In this document: piece after piece, positions 7,753 to 17,242 of the stretch | How the letters are laid out: each line of letters begins with the position of its first letter | Numbering within the stretch: the stretch's first letter is position 1 | From: Dermabacter hominis NBRC 106157 | GTDB lineage: Bacteria > Actinomycetota > Actinomycetes > Actinomycetales > Dermabacteraceae | Reading direction: 5' to 3' | Length of the DNA: 64,000 bases | NCBI RefSeq assembly: GCF_001570785.1 | Contig: NZ_BCSI01000002.1 | Coordinates: 248,001-312,000, forward strand | Notes under the pieces: model-generated | The model's database searches: none | Seen by the model: the letters and a program-made list of their open reading frames with translations, nothing else | Told to the model about the DNA's origin: nothing | Translations under genes and position numbers: made by a program

Positions 7753-8847
7753 ATGTTTCTTGCTATCCGCGACCTACGCTTCGCGAAGGGCCGTTTCTCC
7801 CTCATCGTCGCCGTCGTGTCCCTCATGACGTTCCTCGTCACATTCCTGGCCGGCCTCACCGGCGGCCTCGCGATGCAGAACATCTCGGCGATTCTCTCGC
7901 TGAATCCCGACAGGGTCGTCCTGTCGGTCGACGATGGCGAGCAGGAGCAATTTGCGAACTCGACCATCACCGAGGAGCAGTACACGGCCTGGGCGGACAC
8001 GGCCGGAAAGGACGCCGTCACCCCGCTCGGCATTTCGAGTGCGCTGCTCGATACAGGCGAGAAGACCGAGTCGGTCGTCCTCATGGCCGAGCCGTTCGGC
8101 AAGGACTCCCGCGTCCCCGAGGCCGGCAAGCTCGTGCTTGGCGAGACCACTGCCGAATCCCTCGGAGTGAAGGCCGGCGACACCCTCGAAGTTTCGGGTG
8201 AGACCCTCACCGTCTCACGCGTGCTCAAGGATGAGTTCCATTCACACCGCCCGGTCGCCTTCGCTGACCTGACCACGTGGCACGACTACCTCGAGCGCAC
8301 CCATCAGCCGCAGGATTACGCGACCGCACTCCTCGTGGGAAAGGGCGGGTCCGACGCTTCCCCGGCTCTCACTGATTCCGAGGTCAAGGCCCTCGATAGC
8401 GATCAGTCCACGACCACGAAGTCGCTTCTCCCTTCGCTTCTCGCAATCGGCTCGTTCCGCTCAGAAATCGGCTCGCTCGCGATGATGATCGCTCTCCTCG
8501 TCCTGATCTCGACGCTCGTGATCGGCGTGTTCTTCCTCGTGTGGTCGATGCAGCGTCAGCGCGATATCGCCGTGCTCAAGGCGATCGGCGCCCGCACGGG
8601 CTGGCTCGCGGGTGACTCGCTGTGGCAGGCCCTCATTGTGCTCGGCATCGGTTCGCTCATCGGTGTGGGGCTCACCGCCGGCCTGGGTGTTCTCGTCGCC
8701 AACGCGATGCCGTTTGTTATGAACGTGGCGACGTTCGTGGGCGTCCCCATCCTCATGCTTCTCGCGGGTCTCGTGGGCTCGCTCGTGTCGGTCCGCACGA
8801 TCACGAAGGTGGATCCGACGAAGGCCCTGCAAGCGTCGGCGGCCTAG
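7753..8847 (+). CDS. ABC transporter permease, MacB/FtsX type
   Basis: 364 residues with the topology of the family: one N-terminal helix (about 17-38), an extracytoplasmic domain of about 200 residues, then three helices near 240-265, 287-310 and 322-345. AAGGAG precedes the ATG by eight bases. The ATPase follows 52 bases downstream. Such pairs move lipids, lipoproteins or antimicrobial peptides, or act as mechanotransmitters, and the neighbouring two-component system suggests a cell-envelope stress or peptide resistance module. Confidence 0.9.
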   Translation: MFLAIRDLRFAKGRFSLIVAVVSLMTFLVTFLAGLTGGLAMQNISAILSLNPDRVVLSVDDGEQEQFANSTITEEQYTAWADTAGKDAVTPLGISSALLDTGEKTESVVLMAEPFGKDSRVPEAGKLVLGETTAESLGVKAGDTLEVSGETLTVSRVLKDEFHSHRPVAFADLTTWHDYLERTHQPQDYATALLVGKGGSDASPALTDSEVKALDSDQSTTTKSLLPSLLAIGSFRSEIGSLAMMIALLVLISTLVIGVFFLVWSMQRQRDIAVLKAIGARTGWLAGDSLWQALIVLGIGSLIGVGLTAGLGVLVANAMPFVMNVATFVGVPILMLLAGLVGSLVSVRTITKVDPTKALQASAA

Positions 8848-8899
8848 CCCCTCCGGAAAACTCCGCGCCCCTCACACTTTGACGAAAAGGACGAAAGCC

Positions 8900-9589
8900 A
8901 TGCTGAACCTCACCGACATCACCCTCACCTACCCCGACGGCGGCTCAACCGTCACCGCGGTCAACCACGCGAACCTCACGGTGAACCCGGGCGAATTCGC
9001 CGCCGTGACCGGGCCCTCCGGCTCGGGAAAGTCAAGCCTTTTGACCGTTGCGGCGACGCTCACGAGCCCCGATTCGGGAAGCGTGACAATCGCGGGTATC
9101 GAGACGACGTCGCTCAACCAGAAGAAGAAAACCGAAGTGCGCCGCGACCACGTGGGTATCGTGTTCCAGTCGCCGAACCTCATCCCTTCGCTCACCGTCG
9201 CCGAGCAGCTCGAGATTGTGGCACGTCTCGGCGCGGGCACGTTCAAGGGGATCTCGAAAAAGGAGCGCCAGGAACGAATCGAGTCGGCTCTTGACGCCGT
9301 GGGGATGCTCGATCGCGCTCATCACCGCCCGGGTGCGCTTTCGGGTGGGCAGCGCCAGAGGGTCAACATTGCCCGCGCGATCATCCACCAACCCGAGGTT
9401 CTGCTCGTGGATGAGCCGACGAGTGCCCTCGACCAGGAGCGCTCCAAAGCGATCATCGAACTGCTCGCGGAGACGACCCGCAAGCGCGACCTCGCGACCG
9501 TCGTTGTGACCCACGCGCAAGAGCAGCTCGACGAGTTCGATTCTGTTTATCGCATGGTGGACGGCGTTCTTTCGCGCGAGCGAAACTGA
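8900..9589 (+). CDS. ABC transporter ATPase, LolD/MacB type
   Basis: A 229-residue ATPase with Walker A GPSGSGKSS, Q-loop in IVFQSPNL, signature LSGGQRQR, Walker B VLLVDEPTSALD and H-loop VVTHAQEQ. I place the start at ATG 8900, which is preceded by AAGGACGAAAGCC; an in-frame ATG 21 bases earlier lacks a ribosome binding site. It energises the permease encoded just upstream. Confidence 0.92.
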   Translation: MLNLTDITLTYPDGGSTVTAVNHANLTVNPGEFAAVTGPSGSGKSSLLTVAATLTSPDSGSVTIAGIETTSLNQKKKTEVRRDHVGIVFQSPNLIPSLTVAEQLEIVARLGAGTFKGISKKERQERIESALDAVGMLDRAHHRPGALSGGQRQRVNIARAIIHQPEVLLVDEPTSALDQERSKAIIELLAETTRKRDLATVVVTHAQEQLDEFDSVYRMVDGVLSRERN

Positions 9590-9601
9590 ATTCCCGAGGG
9601 T

Positions 9602-9646
9602 TTGTGGGGGTTATTCCGGTCGTGAAGGCTGGGATAACCCCCACAA
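9602..9646. terminator. Stem-loop terminator between convergent genes
   Basis: TTGTGGGGGTTAT at 9602-9614 pairs perfectly with ATAACCCCCACAA at 9634-9646. It lies between the end of the ATPase gene and the 3' end of tRNA-Gly on the other strand. There is no strong T tract, so efficiency is uncertain. Confidence 0.6.
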
Positions 9647-9668
9647 CGTCTATGCAATTCGGTGAAAG

Positions 9669-9742
9669 TGGAGCGGGTGACGGGAATCGAACCCGCGCTG
9701 TCAGCTTGGGAAGCTGAAGTTCTACCATTGAACTACACCCGC
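9669..9742 (-). tRNA. tRNA-Gly(CCC)
   Basis: Minus-strand cloverleaf with acceptor GCGGGTG/CACCCGC, T loop TTCGATT and anticodon loop TTCCCAA. The 3' CCA is encoded (TGG on the plus strand at 9669-9671). Confidence 0.95.
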
Positions 9743-9824
9743 GAATGTGCCTCCCCAGTGTAGCCGCCGCGCGGCGCACCTCCAAACCGGCGTGAGGGAA
9801 GCGACCACGCGTTAAGATAGAGGC

Positions 9825-10427
9825 GTGCTTCTCAGTGATCGTGATATTCGCGCGGAAATCGAGGCGGGCCGCATAGGCATCGCCCCCTTTGGTGACGAGT
9901 TTATTCAGCCCGCGTCAGTGGACGTGCGGATCGATCGATTCTTTCGACTCTTCGATAACCACAAGTACGCGATGATCGACCCTGCGAAGGAGCAGGCAGA
10001 GCTCACGCGCCTCGTGGAGGTCGATCCTGACCAGCCCTACATGCTGCACCCTGGCGAGTTCGTGCTCGCGTCGACGTATGAGACGGTGAGCCTTCCCAAC
10101 GACATTGCGGCGCGCCTCGAAGGCAAGTCGAGCCTCGGCCGCCTCGGGCTGCTCACGCACTCCACTGCGGGCTTCATCGATCCGGGGTTCGAGGGGCACA
10201 TCACCCTCGAGCTCTCGAATATGGCAACCCTCCCGGTCGCGCTGTGGCCGGGCATGAAGATCGGCCAGCTGTGTTTCTTCCGGCTTAGTAGCGAGGCAGA
10301 AAGCCCGTACGGCTCGGAGGGGAACCTCAACAGGTACAGGGGCCAAAGGGGTCCGACGGCTTCCCGCTCCTACATGAACTTTCACCGCACGCAGATCCCC
10401 GCAACACCCTTGGAGGAGACCCCGTGA
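9825..10427 (+). CDS. dcd: dCTP deaminase
   Basis: 200 residues matching the trimeric dCTP deaminase/dUTPase fold: the opening [16 protein letters not shown], and the active-site stretch [20 protein letters not shown] followed by [12 protein letters not shown] with the catalytic glutamate. It converts dCTP to dUTP (or dUMP in bifunctional forms) for thymidylate synthesis. Start GTG at 9825. The stop overlaps the GTG of the next gene (GTGA), so the two are translationally coupled. Confidence 0.95.
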   Translation: MLLSDRDIRAEIEAGRIGIAPFGDEFIQPASVDVRIDRFFRLFDNHKYAMIDPAKEQAELTRLVEVDPDQPYMLHPGEFVLASTYETVSLPNDIAARLEGKSSLGRLGLLTHSTAGFIDPGFEGHITLELSNMATLPVALWPGMKIGQLCFFRLSSEAESPYGSEGNLNRYRGQRGPTASRSYMNFHRTQIPATPLEETP

Positions 10428-11194
10428 CGCACACCCTTGTTCTTGACCGGAGCTACGGGCTCGATGATCTCTTCGCGCTCACGCTCAACCGTTACCCGCT
10501 CGCGCGGAAGAAGAAGAAAACGATCCGGGTCAGTGACACGACTTCGCTCGTGTGGAACCCCTCGGCGAACGAGGCAACGATCGAGGTTCCCATGCATCGC
10601 GATGGCGGACCTTCGGAGATTCCCGATGGATTCGGCTTCGATACGGCCTTCCCGAACGGTGTCCCCGCCGGTGAGGAGCGCGAGATTCTCGAGTTCGCAC
10701 TCAACGCGGTGCGTCGCCTCGGCGGGAAAGTCGTGACCGACACCGGCCACGAGCTTGCCCCGCATCAGTTCATGCAGCCGAGCCTCCACGTGGTTGCCGC
10801 GTATGAGCTCGCGCCGAAGGACCTGCTCGAGATCGTGCAGAAAATCGTGAAGGAGTCGGAGCTTGTGGGAGAGGCCGAGGGCTTCCCGTACATGATCTCG
10901 GCCCCGATTTTCGCGCACGCCGACCTCGTGGTCGAAGCGACGACGCTCGAGGAAGATATCCCCGCGATTGAGCACGTCGAATGGGTCAAGGAAGGCGCGG
11001 CGCTGTACACGGTGGCCTATCGCCCCGATGATCCCTCGAGCCTCGTTGCCGAAAACCCGGAGAAGCCGCAAATTCGTGAATGGCGTGAGGCTTACCTCGG
11101 GTGCAGTGCCGTGGCGCGCGCAATTTGGGACGAGACCGGCGGGTTCGTGCTCGACTACGAGAATTTCCTCGTGAACCCGAACGAGCTCTTCTAA
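10424..11194 (+). CDS. Conserved hypothetical protein coupled to dcd
   Basis: A 256-residue soluble protein with no signal peptide or membrane segment. I do not recognise a domain. The first half is rich in short beta-like strands, followed by a motif [20 protein letters not shown] and acidic/aromatic helices. Start overlaps the dcd stop by 4 bases, which implies co-translation. A role linked to dcd is possible but unsupported. Confidence 0.8.
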   Translation: MTHTLVLDRSYGLDDLFALTLNRYPLARKKKKTIRVSDTTSLVWNPSANEATIEVPMHRDGGPSEIPDGFGFDTAFPNGVPAGEEREILEFALNAVRRLGGKVVTDTGHELAPHQFMQPSLHVVAAYELAPKDLLEIVQKIVKESELVGEAEGFPYMISAPIFAHADLVVEATTLEEDIPAIEHVEWVKEGAALYTVAYRPDDPSSLVAENPEKPQIREWREAYLGCSAVARAIWDETGGFVLDYENFLVNPNELF

Positions 11195-11249
11195 CAGCCT
11201 TCGCCAAGCACTTCACGCGAGCGAGGGTTTGGTTGACGCTGGAGGCGTG

Positions 11250-11268
11250 CATCCCGTGACGTGGGATG
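11250..11268. promoter_or_regulatory. Inverted repeat upstream of mrp operon
   Basis: CATCCC at 11250 and GGGATG at 11263 form an inverted repeat around GTGACGT, 75 bases before the mrpA start. A TTGACG hexamer lies just upstream at 11232. It is placed where an operator for the antiporter operon would be expected; no known regulator is recognised. Confidence 0.3.
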
Positions 11269-11343
11269 AACGTATGGCGAGCCCTGCTCGATTGATAGAG
11301 TTAAGCGTCCCCGCACCGTAGTCACGAGGACGGAACTACCTGC

Positions 11344-14262
11344 ATGATTATCGCCATCGCCGCGCATTTCGCGATGGCACTTGCGGCGCCCTTTTTCGTG
11401 AAGTGGTGGAAACAAAAAGCATTTCTACCGATCGCTCTCGTTCCCGCGGGAACCGCCGCGTACCTGCTCGCGCACTCACCTGCCGCCCTCGCCGAGGCGC
11501 CCCGCGTTGAGTCCCACCCGTGGATTCCCCAATTCGGCATTACTCTGAGCTTCGCACTCGATCCGCTCGCGTGGCTGTTCGTCCTCATCGTTTCGGGTAT
11601 CGGAACGGTCATCATGCTGTACTGCTCGCGGTACTTCAAGGAAACGGAGCCGTCGCTCGCGCGTTTCGCGGGCGTGTTCACGGCGTTCTCCGGGGCGATG
11701 CTCGGGCTTGTGCTCGCCGACGACGCGATGATGCTGTTCGTGTTCTGGGAGCTCACGACCGTGTTCTCCTACCTGCTCATCGGCCACTACGTCACGAAGC
11801 AGGCCTCGCGCCGCGCGGCGATCAACGCGCTCATTTCTACGACCGCGGGCGGCCTCGCCCTCATGGTGGGACTCCTCATGCTCGGTGTCGAAGCCGGCAG
11901 CATGCGAATCTCCGAGATCCTCACGTCGCCCGCGTTCGCCGCTGTCTCCCCGTACCTCGTTGTGGCCCTCGTGCTCGTGCTCACCGGTGCGGCAACGAAA
12001 TCGGCACTTGCCCCCGGGCACTTCTGGCTCCCCGGTGCAATGGCCGCCCCCACGCCCGTGTCGGCGTATCTTCACGCCGCGGCGATGGTGAAGGGGGGAA
12101 TCTATGTTCTCTTGAGGTTCGCCCCGCTCCTGGCAACCGTCGGACCCCTCACGGTCGCAGTGTCCGCGCTCGGTGCCGCGACCATGCTGCTCGGTGGGTG
12201 GCGAGCCCTCAGGCAAACAGATATCAAGCTGCTGCTCGCGTACGGCACCGTGTCCCAGCTCGGGTTCATGGCATCGATCGCGGCCGTCGCAACGCGCGAA
12301 GCGGTGTTTGCCGCCGCCATGCTCACCCTCGCGCACGCGCTATTCAAGGCGCCGCTGTTCATGGGCGTCGGCGTCGTGGACAAGTGCTACGGCACTCGCG
12401 ACCTGCGCGAACTTAGCGGAGTGTTCAAGGACCTGCCGATTATCGGGATCGTCGCCTTCGTGAGCGCGGCCTCTATGGCGGCGATGCCGCCGCTGTTTGG
12501 ATTCGTCGCAAAGGAAGCGGTGTTCTACACCTTCGCCGAGGGTGAGCCGTGGGCTCGTGCGATCCTCGCGGCGACCGTCGCGGGATCCGTGCTGACAGTC
12601 GCGTACTCCTGCCGCTTCTTCTTCCACGTGTTTCCCGGTAAGGGCGGGGCTCCGCACAAGCAGCCCACGCTGCGATTCCAGCTCATCCCAGCGATCGTCG
12701 CGGCCGCGAGCCTTTTCGCTCTCGCGCTCACTCCCCAGCTTGAGGTGCTCGCGACGCTCATCGCGGGCGGCCCCGGCGCCGCCGTGGGGGAGGTCGGTCA
12801 CCTCGCCGTCGTTCCCGATCACGTGTCGCTCCCGCTCATCTGCTCGCTGCTCGCTCTTACTCTCGGTGCTGCCCTCGCGGTTTGGCACGCCCCGTTTGAG
12901 CGCTTCCAGAAGGCCGTGAGCCCTCAGCGCACAGCGCTTGGGCGATGGTGCGATGCGGAGCGCCTGTTCCGCGCTTCCATGCGCGAGGTGGACTCGCTCG
13001 CCGTGCGCACAACCGCCTTTTTCCAGCGCGGCTCGCTCCCGGTGCACCTCGGCGCGATCTTCCTCGTGTTCGTCGTGATGCTCGGTGGCGCACTCGGCTT
13101 TACCGGCAAGCTCCCGGACACGGTCGTCCTGTTCGTGCATCCCGCAGAGTTTGCCGTGGTCGGCTTCGCGGCGCTCGCAGCGCTCGGCGCGGCGCGCGCC
13201 CGTCGCCGGCTGAGGGCCGCGCTGCTGATTTCCGGCACGGGCTTCGGCACTGCGCTCCTGTTCATGATGTACGGCGCCCCCGATGTCGCCGCGACCCAGC
13301 TCTTCGTTGAGACGATGATGACCGTCGTGCTCATCCTCGTGCTGCGACGCCTGCCCGCGCACTTCTCGATTCGCCCGCGCCGCTTCGACCAAGTCGCGCG
13401 CTGGTCGATCGCGATCTGCACGGCCATCGTGATCGTCACCGTTTTCGCGTATGCGGCGGGTGCACGCCTCACCGCCCCGGTTGGCCCTGAGCTCATCGAG
13501 GCCGGTTACGAGATCGGCAAGGGACACAACGCGGTCAACGTCACCCTCGTCGACGCGCGCGTGTGGGACACCATGGGTGAGATCGCCGTCGTCCTCGTCG
13601 TTGCCTCAGGAATCGCCTCCCTCATCTTCGTGCAAAAGCGTGAGCAGCAAATCGTGCGCGTAGGGGACCTCGAGGGGGAGCTCTCGATCTGGCGACGAGC
13701 GTCCGACGCCTCCATCCCCGAAAACACGCTTCGGTTCCACAACGAGAGCGGGGACCTCGAGGGCAATCGCGGCTCCACGTGGCTGCTGGCGAGCCGCACC
13801 CTGGCCCCCGAACGCCGCATGGTCGTCCTCGAAGTCATCACGCGCCTCACGTTCCCGATGCTCATGGTGCTGAGCATCTACCTGCTGTGTGCCGGCCATA
13901 ACTTCCCCGGTGGCGGATTCGCCGGTGGCCTGGTCGCGGGCCTCGCGATCACGCTTCGCTATCTCGCGGGCGGCCGCTACGAACTCAACGAAGCCGCGCC
14001 CGTGCAGGCCGGGGCGCTCCTTGGCATTGGCATGGTGCTCGCTCTCTTCACGGGCATCTCACCGCTCCTCTTCGGCGGCACGGTGTTCCAAAGCTACGTG
14101 TGGATCGGGCACCTCCCCGTTCTCGGCGAGATCGAACTCGCGAGCGCACTCATCTTCGATATCGGCGTGTACCTGATCGTCGTGGGCCTCGCCCTCGACG
14201 TCTTGCGCACTCTCGGCGAGCAGATCGACCGGCATCAGGAGGCGGAACTCGATGCACGTTAG
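11344..14262 (+). CDS. mrpA: Mrp Na+/H+ antiporter subunit A fused to subunit B
   Basis: 972 residues, almost all transmembrane. The N-terminal two thirds is the NuoL-like subunit with VFWELTTVFSYLLIG, the lysine-containing helix STTAGGLALMVG, and GHFWLPGAMAAPTPVSAYLH. The C-terminal part carries the MrpB domain with its signature LCAGHNFPGGGFAGGLVAG, which explains why no separate mrpB gene is present. It forms the main ion path of a hetero-oligomeric Na+/H+ exchanger. First gene of a six-gene operon with 4- to 11-bp overlaps; mrpC starts 11 bases before its stop. Confidence 0.95.
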   Translation: MIIAIAAHFAMALAAPFFVKWWKQKAFLPIALVPAGTAAYLLAHSPAALAEAPRVESHPWIPQFGITLSFALDPLAWLFVLIVSGIGTVIMLYCSRYFKETEPSLARFAGVFTAFSGAMLGLVLADDAMMLFVFWELTTVFSYLLIGHYVTKQASRRAAINALISTTAGGLALMVGLLMLGVEAGSMRISEILTSPAFAAVSPYLVVALVLVLTGAATKSALAPGHFWLPGAMAAPTPVSAYLHAAAMVKGGIYVLLRFAPLLATVGPLTVAVSALGAATMLLGGWRALRQTDIKLLLAYGTVSQLGFMASIAAVATREAVFAAAMLTLAHALFKAPLFMGVGVVDKCYGTRDLRELSGVFKDLPIIGIVAFVSAASMAAMPPLFGFVAKEAVFYTFAEGEPWARAILAATVAGSVLTVAYSCRFFFHVFPGKGGAPHKQPTLRFQLIPAIVAAASLFALALTPQLEVLATLIAGGPGAAVGEVGHLAVVPDHVSLPLICSLLALTLGAALAVWHAPFERFQKAVSPQRTALGRWCDAERLFRASMREVDSLAVRTTAFFQRGSLPVHLGAIFLVFVVMLGGALGFTGKLPDTVVLFVHPAEFAVVGFAALAALGAARARRRLRAALLISGTGFGTALLFMMYGAPDVAATQLFVETMMTVVLILVLRRLPAHFSIRPRRFDQVARWSIAICTAIVIVTVFAYAAGARLTAPVGPELIEAGYEIGKGHNAVNVTLVDARVWDTMGEIAVVLVVASGIASLIFVQKREQQIVRVGDLEGELSIWRRASDASIPENTLRFHNESGDLEGNRGSTWLLASRTLAPERRMVVLEVITRLTFPMLMVLSIYLLCAGHNFPGGGFAGGLVAGLAITLRYLAGGRYELNEAAPVQAGALLGIGMVLALFTGISPLLFGGTVFQSYVWIGHLPVLGEIELASALIFDIGVYLIVVGLALDVLRTLGEQIDRHQEAELDAR

Positions 14263-14833
14263 CCTCCTCATTCTCCTTCTCGCGGCAGTCCTGATCGCGA
14301 GCGGAATCTACATGCTGCTCGAACGCACCCTCTCGCGCATCATCATGGGCGCGGTCCTCGCGGGCAACGGCATCAACCTGCTGTTTCTCCTCGCGATCGG
14401 GACCCCCGGAACGCCGCCATTCGAAGGCTCGGGCGCGCTTGAGGCCATGAGCGACCCGCTGCCCATGGCGATGGTGCTCACCGCGATCGTCATCTCTCTC
14501 GCCCTCACGGGCTTCGGCATGGCGCTCTCCTACCGCTCGTGGCAGCTATTCGGCCACGACGAGGTTCCCGACGACGTCGAGGACCTCCGCGTCGCCGACC
14601 GCTCGCGCAGGCTCGTCGAACGTCACCGCCACGAAGTCATCGAGAAGGTCGGATTCGAAGCCGACGAGCGACGCAAGGAACGCGAACACGCCCGCTTGGA
14701 GGAAGAGGCCGAAAAGGCACGCGCGAACGCGCGCGAGGATGCGGAAGACGATATTTCCGACGACTTTACGTCCGACGAAGAAGTCGAACAGAGCCCGACA
14801 GAAAGCGACAGCGACGAGGAGGAGACGCCATGA
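14252..14833 (+). CDS. mrpC: Mrp antiporter subunit C with long charged tail
   Basis: The first about 110 residues are the NuoK-like subunit: three helices, with the family signature AGNGINLLFLLAIG and LPMAMVLTAIVISLALTGFG. The remaining 80 residues form a highly charged cytoplasmic tail, basic then very acidic (FTSDEEVEQSPTESDSDEEE), which ordinary MrpC proteins of about 110-120 residues lack. Stop overlaps the mrpD ATG (ATGA). Confidence 0.92.
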   Translation: MHVSLLILLLAAVLIASGIYMLLERTLSRIIMGAVLAGNGINLLFLLAIGTPGTPPFEGSGALEAMSDPLPMAMVLTAIVISLALTGFGMALSYRSWQLFGHDEVPDDVEDLRVADRSRRLVERHRHEVIEKVGFEADERRKEREHARLEEEAEKARANAREDAEDDISDDFTSDEEVEQSPTESDSDEEETP

Positions 14834-16395
14834 GTCCCGAGATTCTCCTCGCCGCGCCCGTGATGCTCCCGCTCCTCGGCGCCGCCGTCGCTCTCCTCAC
14901 GCGTCACCGCGCTGGACTCCAACTCATCGTCACGATCGGCACCCTCAGCGTCAACCTCGTGATCGCGGCGCTCCTCATGTACTGGATCAACGAGAACAGC
15001 ATCCTCGTGCTCCAGATCGGCAAATGGACCCCCACGCTCGGCATCGTGCTCGTTGCCGACAGGCTCACGGGCCTCATGCTTCTCGTCTCGTCGTTCGTGA
15101 CCCTCGCCGTGCTCATTTACGCGAGCGCCCAAACGATCTCTGAGCACATCGAATCCACCCCCATTGCGATCTTCCACCCCTCCTACCTCCTGCTCGTCGC
15201 GGGCGTCTCAAACGCGTTCCTCGCGGGCGACCTCTTCAACATGTACGTGGGCTTCGAGATCCTGCTCGCCGCGTCGTTCGTGCTTCTGACGCTCGGGGGA
15301 TCCGCAAGCAGGGTTCGAGCCGCGACGACATACGTGATCGTGTCGATGGTGAGTTCCATGCTGTTTCTCGTGGGGATCGCCAGTTGCTATGCAGCCGTCG
15401 GAACCGTGAACCTCGCGGAGATTGCCGCGCGCATGGACCACGTGGACCACCACGTGCGCCTGCTCATCGAGTTCGTGCTGCTTATCGCCTTTGGGCTCAA
15501 AGCAGCGATCTTCCCGCTGTCGGCGTGGCTGCCCGACTCCTACCCGACGGCGCCCGCCCCCGTGACGGCCGTGTTCGCGGGACTGCTGACCAAGGTGGGG
15601 ATCTACGCGATCATCCGTCTCGAAACCCTCATGTTCCCCGAGTCGGAGATCTCGACGGTCCTCCTGGTCGCGGCCGGTTTTAGCCTTGTGATCGGCATCC
15701 TCGGGGCAATCGCCCAAACTGACCTCAAGCGTGTGCTGTCGTTTACGCTCGTCAGCCATATGGGCTACATGATGTTCGGCATCGGGATTTCCTCGCAGAT
15801 CTCCATGACGGCAACCGTGTTCTACGTTGCCCACCACATCACCGTGCAGTCCACGCTGTTCCTCGCGGCTGGACTCATCGAGCACGTGGGAGGAACAACG
15901 AATCTCGCGAAGCTCGGTGGGCTCGCGAAGGCCGCGCCGTGGCTCGCGATCCTCTTCTTCGTGCCGGCCATGAACCTCGCGGGTGTGCCGCCGCTCAGCG
16001 GGTTCATCGGGAAAGTTGGCCTCATCATTGGCGGCATCCACCGCGGGAGCGCACTCGCGTGGATCCTCGTTGCGCTGAGTGTGATCACCTCGCTTCTGAC
16101 CATGTACGCGATCGCGAAGGTGTGGAACCGCGCGTTCTGGCAGGAAACTCCCGAGCAGATCGTGGTGGAGAAGCCGGTCACGCCGCTGCTCATGAGCGGT
16201 TCGACCGCGGCGCTCGTCGCGTTCTCACTCGCCCTCACCGTGTTCGCCGGCCCCCTCATTGCGTACAGCGAAACGGCCGCGTCCTCGCTGCTTGAGCGAG
16301 CCCCCTACGTGAGTGCAGTGCTCGGCGACGACGCTGCCGATAGGCTCGTGTACAACATCGACGACGCCGGTGGAGGGCAGGTGGCGCCCGAATGA
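14830..16395 (+). CDS. mrpD: Mrp antiporter subunit D
   Basis: 521 residues, NuoN/NuoM-like, with about 14 membrane helices and conserved VGFEILLAASFVLL, LIAFGLKAAIFPLSAWLPDS and LKRVLSFTLVSHMGYM. The ATG at 14830 overlaps the mrpC stop; a much longer open frame exists upstream but duplicates the mrpC sequence in another frame. Part of the ion-translocating core. Confidence 0.95.
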   Translation: MSPEILLAAPVMLPLLGAAVALLTRHRAGLQLIVTIGTLSVNLVIAALLMYWINENSILVLQIGKWTPTLGIVLVADRLTGLMLLVSSFVTLAVLIYASAQTISEHIESTPIAIFHPSYLLLVAGVSNAFLAGDLFNMYVGFEILLAASFVLLTLGGSASRVRAATTYVIVSMVSSMLFLVGIASCYAAVGTVNLAEIAARMDHVDHHVRLLIEFVLLIAFGLKAAIFPLSAWLPDSYPTAPAPVTAVFAGLLTKVGIYAIIRLETLMFPESEISTVLLVAAGFSLVIGILGAIAQTDLKRVLSFTLVSHMGYMMFGIGISSQISMTATVFYVAHHITVQSTLFLAAGLIEHVGGTTNLAKLGGLAKAAPWLAILFFVPAMNLAGVPPLSGFIGKVGLIIGGIHRGSALAWILVALSVITSLLTMYAIAKVWNRAFWQETPEQIVVEKPVTPLLMSGSTAALVAFSLALTVFAGPLIAYSETAASSLLERAPYVSAVLGDDAADRLVYNIDDAGGGQVAPE

Positions 16396-16955
16396 CCCGC
16401 TTCACCGGTCGAATCCGCGACCTTCCATCGCACACGCTCGGCATCCTCGGAGGTGCCCTCGCGTGGTGCCTCCTGTGGGGAGAATTCAGTGTCCTGAGTG
16501 TCCTCGGCGGACTCCTCCTCGGCGCCCTCGTCTACGTTATTTTCCCCGCGCCACCGCTGAGCCGCGAAGTCACCCTACGCCCCGTAAGCGCGCTCGTGTT
16601 TATCACCGTTTTCGCGAAAGACCTCGTCGAGGGCAGCATCCAGGTGGCGCGCTTCGCGCTGCGCCCCTCCGGTAGCCCGGGCTCGAGCGTGATCGCCGTG
16701 CAGCTACGGTCACGAAGCGACCTGTTCCTGTCGTTCACGGGTATTCTCGCGACACTCATTCCCGGCTCGGTTGTCGTTGAGGCGCAGCGGGCCACGGGAA
16801 CCCTGTTCTTCCACGCGATCGGCGTGACCACGAAAGAGCAGATCAAGGCGCAGCACGAGAGCATTCTTCGCCAAGAGGAACGCTTGCTGCGGGCCTTCGC
16901 CGCGCGCGACATCCTCGAAAGCGCCGGCTACGGGACGAGAAGGAGGCACGGCTGA
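16392..16955 (+). CDS. mrpE: Mrp antiporter subunit E
   Basis: 187 residues: two to three N-terminal membrane helices (about 15-55) and a cytoplasmic domain containing the conserved LATLIPGSVVVEAQ and LFFHAIG. Overlaps mrpD by 4 bases and touches mrpF by one. Required structural subunit of the antiporter in studied systems. Confidence 0.92.
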   Translation: MTRFTGRIRDLPSHTLGILGGALAWCLLWGEFSVLSVLGGLLLGALVYVIFPAPPLSREVTLRPVSALVFITVFAKDLVEGSIQVARFALRPSGSPGSSVIAVQLRSRSDLFLSFTGILATLIPGSVVVEAQRATGTLFFHAIGVTTKEQIKAQHESILRQEERLLRAFAARDILESAGYGTRRRHG

Positions 16956-17242
16956 TGTTCGAGACGATTCTCCTGAGCGCCGCGATCGCGCTCGGTCTGA
17001 TCTCGATTCCGATCGTCTACCGGATGATCGTGGGCCCCACCGTTCTCGACCGCGCCGTCGCGCTCGACATGCTCGTTGTGCAAGTCATCATAGGGCTCGC
17101 GCTCTACTCGGCATGGACCGCAACGACCTTCGCGATTATTCCCGCCCTCGCCCTCTCGGCGACGGCCTTCATTGGCACGCTCGCGCTCGCCCGCTTCGTG
17201 GCCCGCGCCGACGCCCCGGAGCGAAAGGACGCCGAGCAGTGA
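16955..17242 (+). CDS. mrpF: Mrp antiporter subunit F
   Basis: 95-residue membrane protein with three helices and the family motif YRMIVGPTVLDRAVALDML. Length is normal for MrpF. Overlaps the next gene by GTGA. Confidence 0.93.
   Translation: MFETILLSAAIALGLISIPIVYRMIVGPTVLDRAVALDMLVVQVIIGLALYSAWTATTFAIIPALALSATAFIGTLALARFVARADAPERKDAEQ

Noticed and set aside
14539-14829. Longer N terminus for mrpD
   Set aside because: The frame is open but Arg-rich and overlaps the mrpC tail; ATG 14830 fits the family start and the ATGA overlap.
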